Notes: generated from the sequence alone by a model not told the origin. 64,000 nucleotides of DNA from Rouxiella aceris (GCF_012933545.1 NZ_JAADJU010000007.1:186001-250000), one strand, 5' to 3'. Shown: positions 1 through 9,790, counted from the first letter of the stretch. Translations and numbers: made by a program.

Positions 1-1
1 G

Positions 2-253
2 CTGATTTTGCTGGCACAAACCCGGCAGGCGGAACGAGACAAAGCCAGCGCCGAGGCCGATGCGCTGCATCGGGAAGATATCGCCAGCATTAACGACCAA
101 CGGCTGCAAATTGCCGCGCAGCAAAATGAACAGATGCTCCATTTGCTGCAGCAAAATACCGAACTGACCACCATGACCAAGCAACTGACCGAAAGGGTCG
201 AGCGCTTAACCATTGAATTACATAATAAAATTATCGAAAACGCCAAGGGATAA
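2..253 (+). CDS. 3' end of a probable DUF1003-like membrane protein
   Basis: The reading frame is open from the window edge, so the 5' part of the gene is missing. The visible 83 residues begin with a short hydrophobic tail (LILLAQ), then become a charged, glutamine-rich helix with heptad-like leucines, probably a cytoplasmic coiled coil. The pattern of a membrane segment, then QTRQAERDKASAEAD, then a long helix resembles the C-terminus of DUF1003 membrane proteins. That assignment rests on a short segment and is tentative. It ends 30 bp before the convergent YciI-like gene. Confidence 0.5.
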   Translation: MILLAQTRQAERDKASAEADALHREDIASINDQRLQIAAQQNEQMLHLLQQNTELTTMTKQLTERVERLTIELHNKIIENAKG

Positions 254-282
254 GCATTCTTTTGGCAAGAGAGTAGCAAAAA

Positions 283-576
283 TCAGAGGATCCCTTGCAA
301 CATTTGGGCGCACTTGCTGGCTTCAAAAGGAATAATTTCACAGCTGGCAAGGCCGTGTTGCTGAAAGGGATCCCGGCTTAATCGCAGTTGTAGGTCTTCA
401 ATACTCTCTCCGCGCGCAAGGATAACCCCGCCTACCCGTGGCACTCGTCGTCCGGAAGCCAGAAACACCCCCGCCTCATATCCCTGATTAAGCCATTGCA
501 CATGGTCAGCAATATGCCGGTCAATCTCCTCCAGGGGTTTTATATAATTTAATACAATGACATAGGTGATACTCAT
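283..576 (-). CDS. YciI-like domain protein
   Basis: This 97-residue protein has the size and layout of a stand-alone YCII-related domain: a ferredoxin-like fold beginning with a beta strand (TYVIVLNYIKPLEEID), a central HADHxxW-like stretch (residues about 22-28, here HIADHVQWL) and the conserved GGVILARGESIEDLQ segment around residues 49-63. Family members are small, often dimeric proteins with a His-Asp pair and poorly defined enzymatic roles. The start is supported by AAGGAG six bases upstream. It is convergent with the preceding fragment and divergent from arsR. There is no evidence that it takes part in arsenic resistance. Confidence 0.75.
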   Translation of the reverse strand: MSITYVIVLNYIKPLEEIDRHIADHVQWLNQGYEAGVFLASGRRVPRVGGVILARGESIEDLQLRLSRDPFQQHGLASCEIIPFEASKCAQMLQGIL

Positions 577-647
577 GGCTGACTCCTTTTGTTGCGGGAT
601 AAGTTAAGCGTATTCCCCTCTGATACCGGGATCGGGACTGATGCATA

Positions 648-677
648 ATTACATATGCGTTAAAGCGAATATGTAAT
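648..677. promoter_or_regulatory. Palindromic operator, probable ArsR site
   Basis: The arms ATTACATATGCG (648-659) and CGAATATGTAAT (666-677) are inverted repeats matching at 11 of 12 positions, about 50 bp before arsR. ArsR/SmtB repressors bind AT-rich imperfect palindromes of this kind at their own promoters and release on As(III)/Sb(III). The assignment rests on position and symmetry. Confidence 0.6.
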
Positions 678-727
678 TGACTCCCGCTCTGGCCGAGCTA
701 AGATAGCGGAAAAGATAAGGAGTGCGG

Positions 728-1078
728 ATGACGCCACTAGACCCTTTACAGTTTTTTAAATACTTATCAGAAGATACGCGGCTGACTATCATACTCCTTT
801 TACGCAGTAGCGGGGAGCTCTGTGTCTGTGAGTTGGTTGCCGCGTTAAATGAGACCCAGCCAAAAATATCCCGCCATTTGGCCATGTTGCGTGAAGGTGG
901 GGTGCTTGCCGACCGTCGGCAAGGGAAGTGGATCCACTACCGTTTATCGCCACATTTGCCGATGTGGGCCGCCAATATAATAGAACAAGCCTGGCAGTGT
1001 CGCATGGCCGAGATCACCGCTATCAGTAAACAGTTAGCGCAGGATCCCTTGACTGCGGACGGCAAATCCCGCTGCTGA
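728..1078 (+). CDS. arsR: Arsenical resistance operon repressor
   Basis: This 116-residue ArsR/SmtB winged-helix repressor carries the metalloid-sensing box ELCVCEL with Cys32 and Cys34, followed by the DNA-recognition region ETQPKISRHLAMLREGGVL. It should repress the operon until As(III) or Sb(III) binds the cysteines. ATG 728 is chosen because AAGGAG ends five bases upstream; an in-frame GTG at 722 lies within that ribosome site. Residues HLPMWAANIIEQAW near the C-terminus resemble the enterobacterial family. It is the first gene of arsRBC. Confidence 0.93.
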   Translation: MTPLDPLQFFKYLSEDTRLTIILLLRSSGELCVCELVAALNETQPKISRHLAMLREGGVLADRRQGKWIHYRLSPHLPMWAANIIEQAWQCRMAEITAISKQLAQDPLTADGKSRC

Positions 1079-1101
1079 CAAGACGATTTTTAATTCTATA
1101 T

Positions 1102-1117
1102 ATATGTTAAAACATAT
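1102..1117. promoter_or_regulatory. Perfect 7-bp inverted repeat between arsR and arsB
   Basis: ATATGTT (1102-1108) and AACATAT (1111-1117) form a perfect AT-rich palindrome with a 2-base centre, in the 57-bp arsR-arsB gap. The arms resemble the ATATGTAAT half of the upstream operator. It could be a second, weaker ArsR site or an mRNA hairpin; nothing here decides between them. Confidence 0.35.
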
Positions 1118-1135
1118 TTGTTAACAGGGTGTCAT

Positions 1136-2419
1136 ATGCTGCTTGCGGTTGCGATTTTTATTTTTACTCTGCTGCTGGTAATTTGGCAGCCCAAAGGCTT
1201 GGGTATCGGCTGGTCGGCGAGCATTGGTGCGCTACTGGCACTGTTGACCGGCGTGGTGCAAATTAACGATATCCCGGTGGTCTGGCATATTGTCTGGAAC
1301 GCCACTGCTACCTTTATCGCCGTGATCATTATCAGCTTGTTGCTGGACGAAAGCGGTTTCTTTGAATGGGCGGCTCTGCATGTGGCGCGCTGGGGGCAGG
1401 GTAAAGGTCGTTTGCTGTTTACCTATATTGTGTTACTGGGTGCCTGCGTTGCCGCGTTGTTTGCCAACGATGGTGCCGCATTGATTTTAACGCCGATCGT
1501 CATTGCCATGCTTGCGGCGTTGGGCTTTAGCCATCGCTCCACCCTGGCTTTTGTGATTGCTGCCGGCTTTATTGCCGATACTTCCAGCTTGCCGCTGATT
1601 GTTTCGAATCTGGTGAATATTGTCTCTGCCGATTACTTTACACTTGGCTTTAATCGCTATGCCTGGGTGATGGTACCGGTAGATATGGTGGCAATTCTCG
1701 CCACGCTGGTGGTCTTGCATCTGTATTTTCGCCGTGATATTCCGCAAATCTATGAACCAGGCAAGCTGAAAAAGCCCGCTGAGGCCATCACTGACAGCGT
1801 CACTTTTGCTACCGGCTGGCTGGTGCTGCTATTGCTGCTGTTTGGCTTTTTTGTACTTGAACCCCTTGGCATCCCCGTTAGCGCGGTGGCGGCGTTTGGT
1901 GCATTGGCACTGTGGACTATTGCGCGGCGCAGAAACATCATTGATACCCGTAAAGTGTTGCTGGGAGCACCATGGAAAATCGTGGTGTTCTCACTCGGCA
2001 TGTATCTGGTGGTGTATGGACTGCGCAATGCGGGTTTGACCGACTACCTGTCCATGCTGCTTAATCTGTTAGCACCCCATGGTGTCCTGGTGGCAAGTCT
2101 GGGTACTGGTTTTATTAGCGCATTTCTTTCTTCGCTGATGAACAATATGCCGACGGTGTTGATTGGTGCCTTGTCTATTACCGGCAGTTCAGCGACGGGT
2201 CTGGTCAAAGAGGCAATGATCTACGCCAATGTTATTGGCTGTGATCTTGGCCCGAAGATCACGCCTATCGGCAGTCTGGCGACCTTGCTGTGGCTGCACG
2301 TACTGGCGCAGAAAAATATTACCATTTCATGGGGGCAGTATTTCCGGGTGGGCATTGTGATGACCTTACCGGTGCTGTTGATGACCTTGTTGGCCCTGGC
2401 GATCAGACTGTCACTGTAG
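1136..2419 (+). CDS. arsB: Arsenite/antimonite efflux pump ArsB
   Basis: This 427-residue polytopic membrane protein is of the ArsB family, which exports As(III) and Sb(III) in exchange for protons. Hallmarks are the start [20 protein letters not shown], the loop [35 protein letters not shown], and [14 protein letters not shown] in the second half. About 12 transmembrane segments cover most of the length. ATG 1136 is preferred over an upstream in-frame TTG because the family starts here and AGGG precedes it. It is co-oriented with arsR and arsC; no arsA or arsD is present, so this is the three-gene chromosomal type. Confidence 0.95.
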   Translation: MLLAVAIFIFTLLLVIWQPKGLGIGWSASIGALLALLTGVVQINDIPVVWHIVWNATATFIAVIIISLLLDESGFFEWAALHVARWGQGKGRLLFTYIVLLGACVAALFANDGAALILTPIVIAMLAALGFSHRSTLAFVIAAGFIADTSSLPLIVSNLVNIVSADYFTLGFNRYAWVMVPVDMVAILATLVVLHLYFRRDIPQIYEPGKLKKPAEAITDSVTFATGWLVLLLLLFGFFVLEPLGIPVSAVAAFGALALWTIARRRNIIDTRKVLLGAPWKIVVFSLGMYLVVYGLRNAGLTDYLSMLLNLLAPHGVLVASLGTGFISAFLSSLMNNMPTVLIGALSITGSSATGLVKEAMIYANVIGCDLGPKITPIGSLATLLWLHVLAQKNITISWGQYFRVGIVMTLPVLLMTLLALAIRLSL

Positions 2420-2462
2420 ATCATTTGTCGAAACTTATTCTTTTCCCTAAAAAGGCGGCGCT

Positions 2463-2891
2463 ATGTCAGCTATTACCATTTACCACAACCCGGCTTGTGG
2501 CACCTCGCGCAATACATTGGAAATGATCCGAAACTCCGGTGTTGAACCCGATATTATTTTATATCTGGAAACACCGCCTTCCCGCGAGCAATTACTGACG
2601 CTGATCGCCGCTATGGCTATCACTCCACGGGCACTGCTGAGAAGCAATGTTGAGCCTTTTGCCCGTCTGGCTCTGGATAATCCTGCCCTAACTGATGACC
2701 AGCTGATTGACGCCATGCTGGCAGAGCCGATTCTGATAAATCGACCCATTGTGGTTACCCCGCTGGGTACCCGTTTGTGCCGTCCCTCAGAAGAAGTTTT
2801 AGCTATCCTGCCAAACAGGCAGCAAGCCGCATTTAGCAAGGAAGATGGCGAGGCCGTGGTGGATCAGCAGGGTAACAAGCTAGTTAAATAA
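2463..2891 (+). CDS. arsC: Glutaredoxin-dependent arsenate reductase
   Basis: This 142-residue cytoplasmic enzyme reduces arsenate to arsenite using glutathione and glutaredoxin, supplying the substrate of ArsB. The catalytic Cys12 is in HNPACGTSRNTL. The oxyanion-binding arginines known from the E. coli enzyme are represented by LLRSN, INRPIVVTPLGTRL and LCRPSE. Length and C-terminus (FSKEDGEAVVDQQG) fit the ArsC/Spx-fold family. It lies 43 bp after arsB with AAGGCGGCGCT before the ATG. No clear terminator follows. Confidence 0.95.
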   Translation: MSAITIYHNPACGTSRNTLEMIRNSGVEPDIILYLETPPSREQLLTLIAAMAITPRALLRSNVEPFARLALDNPALTDDQLIDAMLAEPILINRPIVVTPLGTRLCRPSEEVLAILPNRQQAAFSKEDGEAVVDQQGNKLVK

Positions 2892-2918
2892 TTCTAAGGC
2901 AGGGGGTTAAGAAATTTT

Positions 2919-2945
2919 TATTTCGGGTGGCAAAAAAGCCGATAA
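2919..2945 (+). promoter_or_regulatory. Candidate FliA (sigma-28) promoter for the chemoreceptor
   Basis: GCCGATAA at 2938-2945 is a perfect match to the sigma-28 -10 element. The -35 position 15 bases upstream (2919-2922, TATT) matches the TAAA consensus only partly. It lies about 320 bp before the methyl-accepting protein, the kind of gene FliA normally transcribes. The weak -35 and long leader keep this tentative. I see no gene in the rest of the 2892-3264 gap. Confidence 0.35.
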
Positions 2946-3264
2946 TAAAAGCTTCCTCCCTGTGTCCTGACATGCCCGCGCTTCCTGTTGTGCGGGTCCT
3001 GCACGCCGCAATGGCGCTTATCGAAATCCCCCTTTGCCGTAACCGCAAAATCCAGGCCTTTCATTGGACCACCTTTTGATATGGTCAAAATCCCACCTTA
3101 AGCACTGCGAGATAACGTTAATACTAAAGGATTATTTTTTTATGTCGTTATATTACTACCAGGATACCCGGCGTAAGCAAAAACAAAGCAGGTGCAGAAA
3201 ATCGAGTTGACTTGACATAAAAATAAACGGCATTCGTTCCTAAATTAGCTCAAGGTAATTATTA

Positions 3265-4839
3265 ATGAAGAATATTTCAGTACGACTTGCGTTAACAGGC
3301 GCAATTTCCATTTTTGCGCTGATGATTCTGTCGATTTCCTGCGCAGGCATGTTCGCGCTGACACGCGCAAATGACACCACTGAGTTCGTTCATCAAGCTG
3401 ATAGCCGGGTGATACTGATCAACGATGTCTACAAAGACTCTGCTCGTACTCGTGCAGGACTGGCCTTGGTTTATGCCAGCTTGTTGAAAGATGGCAATGC
3501 CGAACCCTGGATTTTTAAAAACATCCAGACTACCCATGGACGTCTGCTCGCCAATATCCAAATATTCAAAGATCTCCCGGTGATGACCAGTAGTGACGAG
3601 GCCATAAAAACGGAGTTGGTTGACTCAACGAATGCATTAAGCCTGCTCCTTGACCAGGCTGAACATCTGTTGCAGGCCGGTGATGTGAAGGGTTACTACG
3701 ATCTCAACATTAAGGATATCGACAAAGCCGGTGGGCGGTTTTCTTCCTCACTGGAGAAGTATCAAAAAAACACCCGTGAAACGGTAAACACGCTGGCTCA
3801 GCTGCGAAACAGTGAATATCGCCAGTTGCTGTGGACGATGAGTATCGTATTGCTGATTGCCATCATGATCATGATTACCGTGTTGTATGTATTACGTAAC
3901 ATCATACTGCGACCATTGAACTACGCTATCGAGCAGCTAAATGCGGTGGCAAAAGGCGATCTGACCGCCAACATCCTGATAACCAGCAAAAATGAAATAG
4001 GTAAATTGCTGTCCGCGATCAGTGGCATGCAGCAAAGCCTGATACATCTGGTCAAGCAAGTCCGCTCGGGGGTTGACGAGATAAATATCGGTTCCAGAGA
4101 AATTGCAGCAGGGAACACCGATCTCTCTTCTCGCACCGAAGAGCAGGCCTCTTCGCTGGAAGAAACCGCTGCCTCGATGGAGCAACTGGCGTCGACCGTC
4201 AAGCAAAATGCTGACAATGCCCGTCAAACCAGCCAACTTGCGGCCAATGCTTCGCAAATGGCCGAGTCGGGCAGCAACGCGGTATCAGAAGTTGTCCAGA
4301 CAATGAATGAAATTTCTACCAGCTCCAGCAAAATTGCCGAGATTATATCGGTAATCGATAGTATTGCTTTCCAGACTAATATACTGGCACTCAATGCAGC
4401 GGTAGAGGCGGCACGTGCCGGGGAGCAAGGGAAGGGGTTTGCGGTGGTGGCAAGTGAAGTACGCACGCTATCAGAACGATCTGCCTCGGCAGCCAAAGAG
4501 ATCAAATTACTGATCGAAAACTCGGTATCCAAGGTCAACATCGGGGTCAAGCAGGTAGAGCGGGCCGGTGAAACCATGTACGAAATCGTTTCGTCAGTGA
4601 GGCGTGTTACTGACACTATGGCTGAGATCTCCGCGGCATCGCAGGAGCAATCCACCGGTATCGATCAAGTCAATCTGGCGGTTTCGCAAATGGACGGTGT
4701 AACGCAGCAGAATGCTTCGCTGGTGGAACAGTCTTCTGCGGCCAGCGCCTCGCTGATAGAGCAAGTAAGTTTGCTTCTGGAAATTGTTCAGGTATTCAAA
4801 TTAGCCGAACCAACAGGCAGGCAGCTGGAGTACAAGTAA
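3265..4839 (+). CDS. Methyl-accepting chemotaxis protein
   Basis: This 524-residue receptor has a transmembrane helix at about residues 8-30, a periplasmic four-helix ligand-binding region (about 31-190), a second transmembrane helix (about 190-210), a HAMP domain beginning [15 protein letters not shown], and a long cytoplasmic signalling hairpin. The hairpin tip carries the near-invariant [23 protein letters not shown] followed by [18 protein letters not shown] methylation-type segment, [19 protein letters not shown], precedes it. There is no C-terminal NWETF-like pentapeptide, so it is probably a low-abundance receptor depending on other receptors for adaptation. The ligand is unknown. It is monocistronic and may be FliA-dependent. 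Confidence 0.92.
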   Translation: MKNISVRLALTGAISIFALMILSISCAGMFALTRANDTTEFVHQADSRVILINDVYKDSARTRAGLALVYASLLKDGNAEPWIFKNIQTTHGRLLANIQIFKDLPVMTSSDEAIKTELVDSTNALSLLLDQAEHLLQAGDVKGYYDLNIKDIDKAGGRFSSSLEKYQKNTRETVNTLAQLRNSEYRQLLWTMSIVLLIAIMIMITVLYVLRNIILRPLNYAIEQLNAVAKGDLTANILITSKNEIGKLLSAISGMQQSLIHLVKQVRSGVDEINIGSREIAAGNTDLSSRTEEQASSLEETAASMEQLASTVKQNADNARQTSQLAANASQMAESGSNAVSEVVQTMNEISTSSSKIAEIISVIDSIAFQTNILALNAAVEAARAGEQGKGFAVVASEVRTLSERSASAAKEIKLLIENSVSKVNIGVKQVERAGETMYEIVSSVRRVTDTMAEISAASQEQSTGIDQVNLAVSQMDGVTQQNASLVEQSSAASASLIEQVSLLLEIVQVFKLAEPTGRQLEYK

Positions 4840-4914
4840 AATAGGGCCGAGGTGTTGGCCTCGACTCTTAAATAACTATTTTATTGATCTATAACGAGTT
4901 TTATTTTAGGCAAC

Positions 4915-4937
4915 AAAAAAACCGATAATGTCATCGG
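4915..4937 (-). terminator. Minus-strand rho-independent terminator
   Basis: Read on the minus strand, CCGAT-GACATT-ATCGG (4937-4922) is followed directly by seven T residues (4921-4915). It would end transcripts from the gene at 5137-5697. The stem is only 5 bp, so strength is uncertain. The flanking AGGCAACAAAAAA is shared with the terminator at 6882-6925. Confidence 0.5.
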
Positions 4938-5136
4938 GTCTTTAAAATTAATAAATCACATAATTTTCATAATGTTGATTACGTGACTAGTGGTGACAAA
5001 TTAGGACGATTGCCTTCCGCCGTCGCCACTTTGTCACCACTTTTCATTGTGGCCATTGACCAGGTAGGGTTGGCCTTGTCAGGCACAGATGGAATTATGC
5101 ACACAGGAAAGGCACCTTTCCGGTTGCTGGTAAAAA

Positions 5137-5697
5137 TTAGCGAACAAGCAGATCCAGCCAATCTGGGTTCTCAATTTTACGGGAGTAGGGTAGCATCGCA
5201 CGATTAATCAGCTCAAAGAATTCTGACTCCTCCATCCTTACTACTTCGCTTGTACCAGGTCCCTCCCATTCATCAAAGAGATGCCAGTAAAGCGATTTCA
5301 GGGTATCTACCACCGCCGCGAAAATTTTTACGTCAGGTTCAAGCCAATGACACACCAGAAAATACATTTTCTGTTCTGCATCATGGATGGACGCACACTG
5401 AGAAAGTTGGCTCATAAATAGCTTGAGCCAGACCAATGCTGCTGTTTTTAGCGATGGTAGATCTATCCGCTGCTCTGCCATATACCGTGACATATATAAT
5501 TCAATCTCAGCTCTTTCAGGTTGATTATCAAGCCCCAGTGAAGCGAGAATTAAAAGAGTCTCCGAATCATTTCCTTCGGTGATTTGATCTTCAGCCCAGG
5601 CAATGATCTGGCAGTCCAGATCATTTTTGAGAAAGTGATATTTCCGTGAAAAAACAAGCAACCCGAGCAGGTCCTTGAGTGTGTATAGAGAGGGCAT
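5137..5697 (-). CDS. Unrecognised cytoplasmic protein, 186 aa
   Basis: I do not recognise the family. The 186-residue product starts MPSLYTLKDLLGLLVFSRKY and is leucine- and tryptophan-rich, predicted mostly helical, with no signal peptide or clear membrane segment. It is acidic overall (EDQITEGNDSE, DEWEGPGTSE). ATG 5697 is chosen because AAGGA precedes it by seven bases; an in-frame ATG at 5727 lacks a ribosome site. It stands alone, divergent from the lipoprotein gene at 6053. Acidic helical proteins beside small secreted or lipid-anchored proteins are sometimes immunity or adaptor proteins, but nothing here shows that. Confidence 0.65.
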   Translation of the reverse strand: MPSLYTLKDLLGLLVFSRKYHFLKNDLDCQIIAWAEDQITEGNDSETLLILASLGLDNQPERAEIELYMSRYMAEQRIDLPSLKTAALVWLKLFMSQLSQCASIHDAEQKMYFLVCHWLEPDVKIFAAVVDTLKSLYWHLFDEWEGPGTSEVVRMEESEFFELINRAMLPYSRKIENPDWLDLLVR

Positions 5698-6052
5698 CTG
5701 ATATTCCTTTACCTGTATTGTTTGCATGAACCCTGGCAGTCATAATTTCTGAGTCCATCATTCATTGAACGGTGGGTCTGTATAACCGAATCAAACCCCC
5801 ACTAACCTTAATTTTATCTTAACTATTGATATAAATTCTATAAAGTATAGGGGTATACCGATTTTGGCCACATAAGCAGAAATGTGAAATGTCCGCTTTG
5901 TCACTCAGCAGACGCTGTGAGAATCTGGCTGTGTGTGCTCACAAAAGATCACGAAACGCTATCAAGACCCGGTATGCAGTGTTCACATTTAATGTAGATC
6001 AATATGTAGGTTTACCAAAAGAGCCGCAAATACATTGCAAAGAATGCTTACC

Positions 6053-6652
6053 ATGTCATTACGCACTTCATTCTGCTTACTGGCCCTACCGCTGTTAACT
6101 GGTTGCCAATATCTCCCTCATACGAATTACTTTACGGCACCTGCGAATGAGCCAAATCCAGCCTGGGTTCGTATTGTCAACTACACTCAGCATGCGGCTA
6201 TCTACCAATATGAAGATGGGGTCCGCTCAGGAGGTGTCGTGCGGACAGGTCCCTTACCATTCATCAACACGCAGGATGTGGGCATGCCCAAAGCAGGGCA
6301 AAATTTGACCTTCGACTACTTTGAAACACGCGTGCGGCCCGATATAAAAACAGAGGTGTCGATGATGTGGGAGGGGCCACGTACCAGGTATTGCTACATC
6401 TCAATCATTTTCACCCCCAAAGCAGGGCGCTATTATCAGTTTAAGCTGAACGAAGGTCCGGGAGACTCTTGCACCTCGGACGCCTCTCTAATCGAACGAG
6501 GCAAAGACGGCATTTCATGGCATCTCACTCCCAACCCTGACGTGACTTACAAACACAATGGGCCAACCGCAAAAAAACGATTCAATAACGCCAGGTTCGA
6601 AGATCCCAACTTCCACCCTGATCCTGAACTGTATCCCGGTACAGCGCTTTAG
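6053..6652 (+). CDS. Unrecognised lipoprotein
   Basis: This 199-residue protein begins with a lipoprotein signal, MSLRTSFCLLALPLLTGCQ, with the lipobox LLTGC placing the lipidated cysteine at residue 18. Glutamine at +2 predicts the outer membrane under the enterobacterial rule. The mature part is beta-rich with several paired cysteines (RYCYISIIF, GDSCTSD) and a Pro/His/Asp-rich tail. I do not recognise the family. Upstream in-frame starts at 6044 (ATG) and 6035 (TTG) exist, and none of the three has a strong ribosome site. The gene stands alone, and the 400 bp after it hold only the ybjL terminator. Confidence 0.7.
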   Translation: MSLRTSFCLLALPLLTGCQYLPHTNYFTAPANEPNPAWVRIVNYTQHAAIYQYEDGVRSGGVVRTGPLPFINTQDVGMPKAGQNLTFDYFETRVRPDIKTEVSMMWEGPRTRYCYISIIFTPKAGRYYQFKLNEGPGDSCTSDASLIERGKDGISWHLTPNPDVTYKHNGPTAKKRFNNARFEDPNFHPDPELYPGTAL

Positions 6653-6881
6653 TTCGTCGTGATATTGCTATTAACTTTTAATAAGAACGTTGCAGGCATG
6701 CGAATTTCAAAAGTGTCGAGAGATCGTAAAGTGGACTTAACGCAAGGAGTAACCCAAGTCCCAAGAAATTATCTCATAGCTTGAAATGCAGACAGTCAGA
6801 ATTGCGTCGCCAGTTAGTCGCCATCGATTAAGGTGATGCGTTTTAACTATCTGTTTTGTAAGGAGGTTTTATTCAGGCAAC

Positions 6882-6925
6882 AAAAAACCCGATAATCTTG
6901 AACCTAAACAGGCGGGACTATCGGG
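6882..6925 (-). terminator. Minus-strand terminator downstream of ybjL
   Basis: On the minus strand, CCCGATA (6925-6919) pairs with TATCGGG (6894-6888) across a 24-base loop and is followed by six T residues (6887-6882). It lies about 140 bp past the ybjL stop. The flanking AGGCAACAAAAAA is shared with the terminator at 4915-4937. I see no gene in the rest of 6653-7066. Confidence 0.5.
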
Positions 6926-7066
6926 CTCTCCAACTTGGGGACTTCAAAGTAAAGCAGTGGCACTAATTAAGACTGCCTTATGTAAAGAAAGTTCTCGTCA
7001 GTTCAAATAAAATACATTTTTTTATTGATTTTTCATAAGCTCATTAAAAATCAATAAGTTATCCAC

Positions 7067-8746
7067 TCAACCCGGCCAGATAATAACGATCAGGGTACCG
7101 GCCAGCGTCAGCAGTACGTTGGCAATGGCGTAAGTGCCAGCGTAACCCAGCGCCGGAATGTTACTGCGCGAGGTATCACTGATTATTTCCATGGCCGGAG
7201 CGCAGGTGCGGGCACCCATAATGGCGCCAAACAGCAGTGCGCGGTTCATGCGTAAAACATAAGCGCCAAAAATAAAGCAGATCACCACCGGTACCAGGCT
7301 GACCAGCAGACCCGAGATCAGCATCTGGGCACCCACGGTACCCAGACCGTGATTAATACCTGCGCCGGCACTGAGGCCGACACCGGCCATAAACACCATC
7401 AGGCCGAACTCTTTTACCATATTCAATGCGCCCTGCGGAATGTAGCCGAAGGTCGGATGGTTGGCACGTAGAAAACCCAGCATAATCCCGGCAAACAGCA
7501 GGCCGGCGGCATTACCGATACCAAAGCTAATGGTTTTAAACTGGAAGGTAATTAAGCCAATCATCAGCCCGACAATAAAGAAGGCACAAAAAGCCAGTAA
7601 GTCGGTGAGTTGACTGTGAATCGAGATAAAGCCGATACGCTCGGCCACGCTTTTTACGCGACGTGCATCGCCGCTGATCTGCAGTACATCCCCTTTATTG
7701 AGCACCACACTGTCATCGATAGGCATTTCAATCTGACTGCGGATCACTCGGTTAAGGAAACAACCGTGATCGGTCAAATTGAGCTGACTAAGCCTTTTAC
7801 CTACCGCGTTATTATTTTTGACCACCACCTCTTCGGTGACAATGCGCATATCAAGCAAGTCGCGGTCAAACACCTCTTTACCGTTACGGAAGCTGGGATC
7901 GAGGCGGGAGTGGGCATCGGGATAGCCGACCAGGGCGATCTCGTCTCCGGACTGCAATACCGCGTCTCCGTCCGGTGTTGCCAGGATCCCGTTGCGGCGG
8001 ATACGCTCTATATAACAGCCGGTTTGACGATAGATACCCAACTCGCGCAGGTTTTTACCATCGGCCCAGGCCACCAGTTCCTGACCGACGCGATAGGCGC
8101 GGATCACCGGCAGATAGACCTTGCGCTGACTGTCGGTATCCAGGCCACGCTCGCGGGCAATTTGCTGGGCACTGGTGGAAAGATCCTGATGCTGAAGTTT
8201 GGGCAGGTAGCGAGCACCAAAAATCAGGCTTACCAGGCCAATCAGGTAGGTCAAGGCATAGCCCAGACTAAGGTTATCCAGCTCCGGACCCAAAACCTTG
8301 GTGCTGCCCAGCGTGTTGCGTAGCGTATCGCCAGCGCCAACCAATACCGGGGTTGAGGTCATTGAGCCGGCCAGCATACCGGCAGTCAAGCCGATATCCC
8401 ATCCAAAGAAGCGGCCAAGACCCAAGGCCAATAGCATGGCGCTGCCGACCATCACCAACGCCAACATCAGATAGTTTTTACCGTCGCGAAAAAAGATGGA
8501 AAAAAAGTTGGGCCCGGCTTCGATGCCGACGCAAAAAATAAACAGCATAAAACCAAGATTCAGCGCTTCGGTATTGATGCTGAAGTGTTGTTGGCCGAGC
8601 AGCAGCGAAACCACCAAAACCCCAATGGAATTACCTAATTGAACCGAACCGAGTCGTATCTTCCCCAGGCACAAACCCAGTGCCAGGACAACAAAAAGCA
8701 GCAGGATATAATTTCCATTTAACAAACTAGCGACATTTATATTCAC
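7067..8746 (-). CDS. ybjL: AspT/YidE/YbjL-family putative transporter
   Basis: This 559-residue inner-membrane protein has the duplicated architecture of the AspT exchanger family (TC 2.A.81): an N-terminal block of about five transmembrane helices, two tandem RCK_C/TrkA-C-like cytoplasmic domains (about residues 205-285 and 295-375, the first ending [14 protein letters not shown] and the second [13 protein letters not shown]), and a C-terminal helical block. AspT exchanges aspartate for alanine, but the substrate of YbjL is unknown. Neighbours ybjM and grxA match the E. coli order, which supports the name. It begins ATG AAT ATA AAT and is transcribed away from ybjM. Confidence 0.9.
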   Translation of the reverse strand: MNINVASLLNGNYILLLFVVLALGLCLGKIRLGSVQLGNSIGVLVVSLLLGQQHFSINTEALNLGFMLFIFCVGIEAGPNFFSIFFRDGKNYLMLALVMVGSAMLLALGLGRFFGWDIGLTAGMLAGSMTSTPVLVGAGDTLRNTLGSTKVLGPELDNLSLGYALTYLIGLVSLIFGARYLPKLQHQDLSTSAQQIARERGLDTDSQRKVYLPVIRAYRVGQELVAWADGKNLRELGIYRQTGCYIERIRRNGILATPDGDAVLQSGDEIALVGYPDAHSRLDPSFRNGKEVFDRDLLDMRIVTEEVVVKNNNAVGKRLSQLNLTDHGCFLNRVIRSQIEMPIDDSVVLNKGDVLQISGDARRVKSVAERIGFISIHSQLTDLLAFCAFFIVGLMIGLITFQFKTISFGIGNAAGLLFAGIMLGFLRANHPTFGYIPQGALNMVKEFGLMVFMAGVGLSAGAGINHGLGTVGAQMLISGLLVSLVPVVICFIFGAYVLRMNRALLFGAIMGARTCAPAMEIISDTSRSNIPALGYAGTYAIANVLLTLAGTLIVIIWPG

Positions 8747-9044
8747 AGAGTATTACTTATTGGTTACCAGCAATTTATTGAAATATATAACAGTAAAAGA
8801 TAAATTCATTCACTCTACCAATTGAATCACGCCGCAGAGTCGTGGTTTACCCACTGTTACTGTTTATCCGAAATCACGTGCAGTATTCTAATCGTTGAAG
8901 GGGCTGACAGCCAGTCTTAGCCGGGTTTAAACAGCAAAAACAGACCTGGAGTTGCCGGGAATGGCGCTAATGGCCTGCGCTAACGTTATCAGTCGCAATA
9001 ACAAATGCAGAAGCTCAGGTTAACACTAACAATGGAGAGAGGAT

Positions 9045-9419
9045 ATGAGCAGGCGTTCATCTCTAAAGACTGCAGCGATCAGCAGCCTATTATTTATATT
9101 TGTTTTTATTGTGTTAAAAAATAACACCATTGTTGTTAATTTTATTGACCCACAAGGGAATTTGGGTCTGTTGTTGTATATGCTGCCGGGAATAATTACC
9201 TGTTTTATTAATCGCGGTAACAATGTGCTGGCATTATTGATTGGCGCACTGATTGGTGTGCCGCTGTGCTTATTAATTCGCCATTATTTTATGCCGGAAG
9301 TGCGCGGTTATGGGCAAGAATTGGCTTATTTGGGGAGCGCGGTATTTTGGACCATGTTGGGAGCAATGTGCGTGTTGCTGTATCGCATCTGGATCATGCA
9401 GTTCCGCCATCGTGATTGA
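9045..9419 (+). CDS. ybjM: YbjM-family inner-membrane protein
   Basis: This 124-residue protein has about four hydrophobic helices (around residues 12-29, 40-55, 60-75 and 93-112), short loops and a basic C-terminus (FRHRD). Size and position between ybjL and grxA match YbjM, whose function is unknown. GAGAGG precedes ATG 9045. The 298 bp between the divergent ybjL and ybjM starts contain no further gene. Confidence 0.85.
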   Translation: MSRRSSLKTAAISSLLFIFVFIVLKNNTIVVNFIDPQGNLGLLLYMLPGIITCFINRGNNVLALLIGALIGVPLCLLIRHYFMPEVRGYGQELAYLGSAVFWTMLGAMCVLLYRIWIMQFRHRD

Positions 9420-9474
9420 CAGCCGGGCAGTCAGCGAGGGTAGGTAAAAGGTTAGAAACGCGGGCATCGAAATA

Positions 9475-9501
9475 TAAAAAAGGCGCCTGATTAAGCGCCT
9501 T
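9475..9501 (-). terminator. Terminator of grxA
   Basis: Reading the minus strand, AAGGCGC (9501-9495) and GCGCCTT (9486-9480) form a 7-bp stem with an 8-base loop, followed by a T run (from 9480 downwards). It lies 23 bp beyond the grxA stop and may also stop ybjM transcripts from the other side. Confidence 0.75.
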
Positions 9502-9523
9502 AACATTCTGTGTTCAGAAACAA

Positions 9524-9790
9524 TTATTGCTGATACAGCGACAGGTTTTCTTTGGCATAAGCTTCAAAATCGGTGCAACCGCCAATATGCTTTTGATCGA
9601 GGAAAATCTGCGGCACTGTCTCGACAGGTTTACCGACAGTTTTTTCCAAATCCGCTTTACTGATGCCTTCCGCGTGGATATCTACATAACGGAAGTTGAA
9701 ATCATCACGTTCTTCAGTGAGTTTTTCAGCCAATTCTTTTGCACGCACACAATAAGGACAGCCAGGACGCCCGAAAATTACTGCAAACAT
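9524..9790 (-). CDS. grxA: Glutaredoxin 1
   Basis: This 88-residue dithiol glutaredoxin has the active-site CPYC at residues 11-14 (FGRPGCPYCVRAKELAEKL), the cis-proline motif ETVPQIFLDQKHIGG and a C-terminal helix. It uses glutathione to reduce ribonucleotide reductase and other disulfides, and glutaredoxin is also the electron donor for the ArsC type encoded at 2463. AAGGAGTC precedes the ATG. It is single-gene and divergent from cho. Confidence 0.95.
   Translation of the reverse strand: MFAVIFGRPGCPYCVRAKELAEKLTEERDDFNFRYVDIHAEGISKADLEKTVGKPVETVPQIFLDQKHIGGCTDFEAYAKENLSLYQQ

Noticed and set aside
7610-8323. 237-codon frame antisense to ybjL
   Set aside because: It is a reverse-strand shadow of a well-conserved gene, as are the long antisense frames over putA, fliI and fliK.
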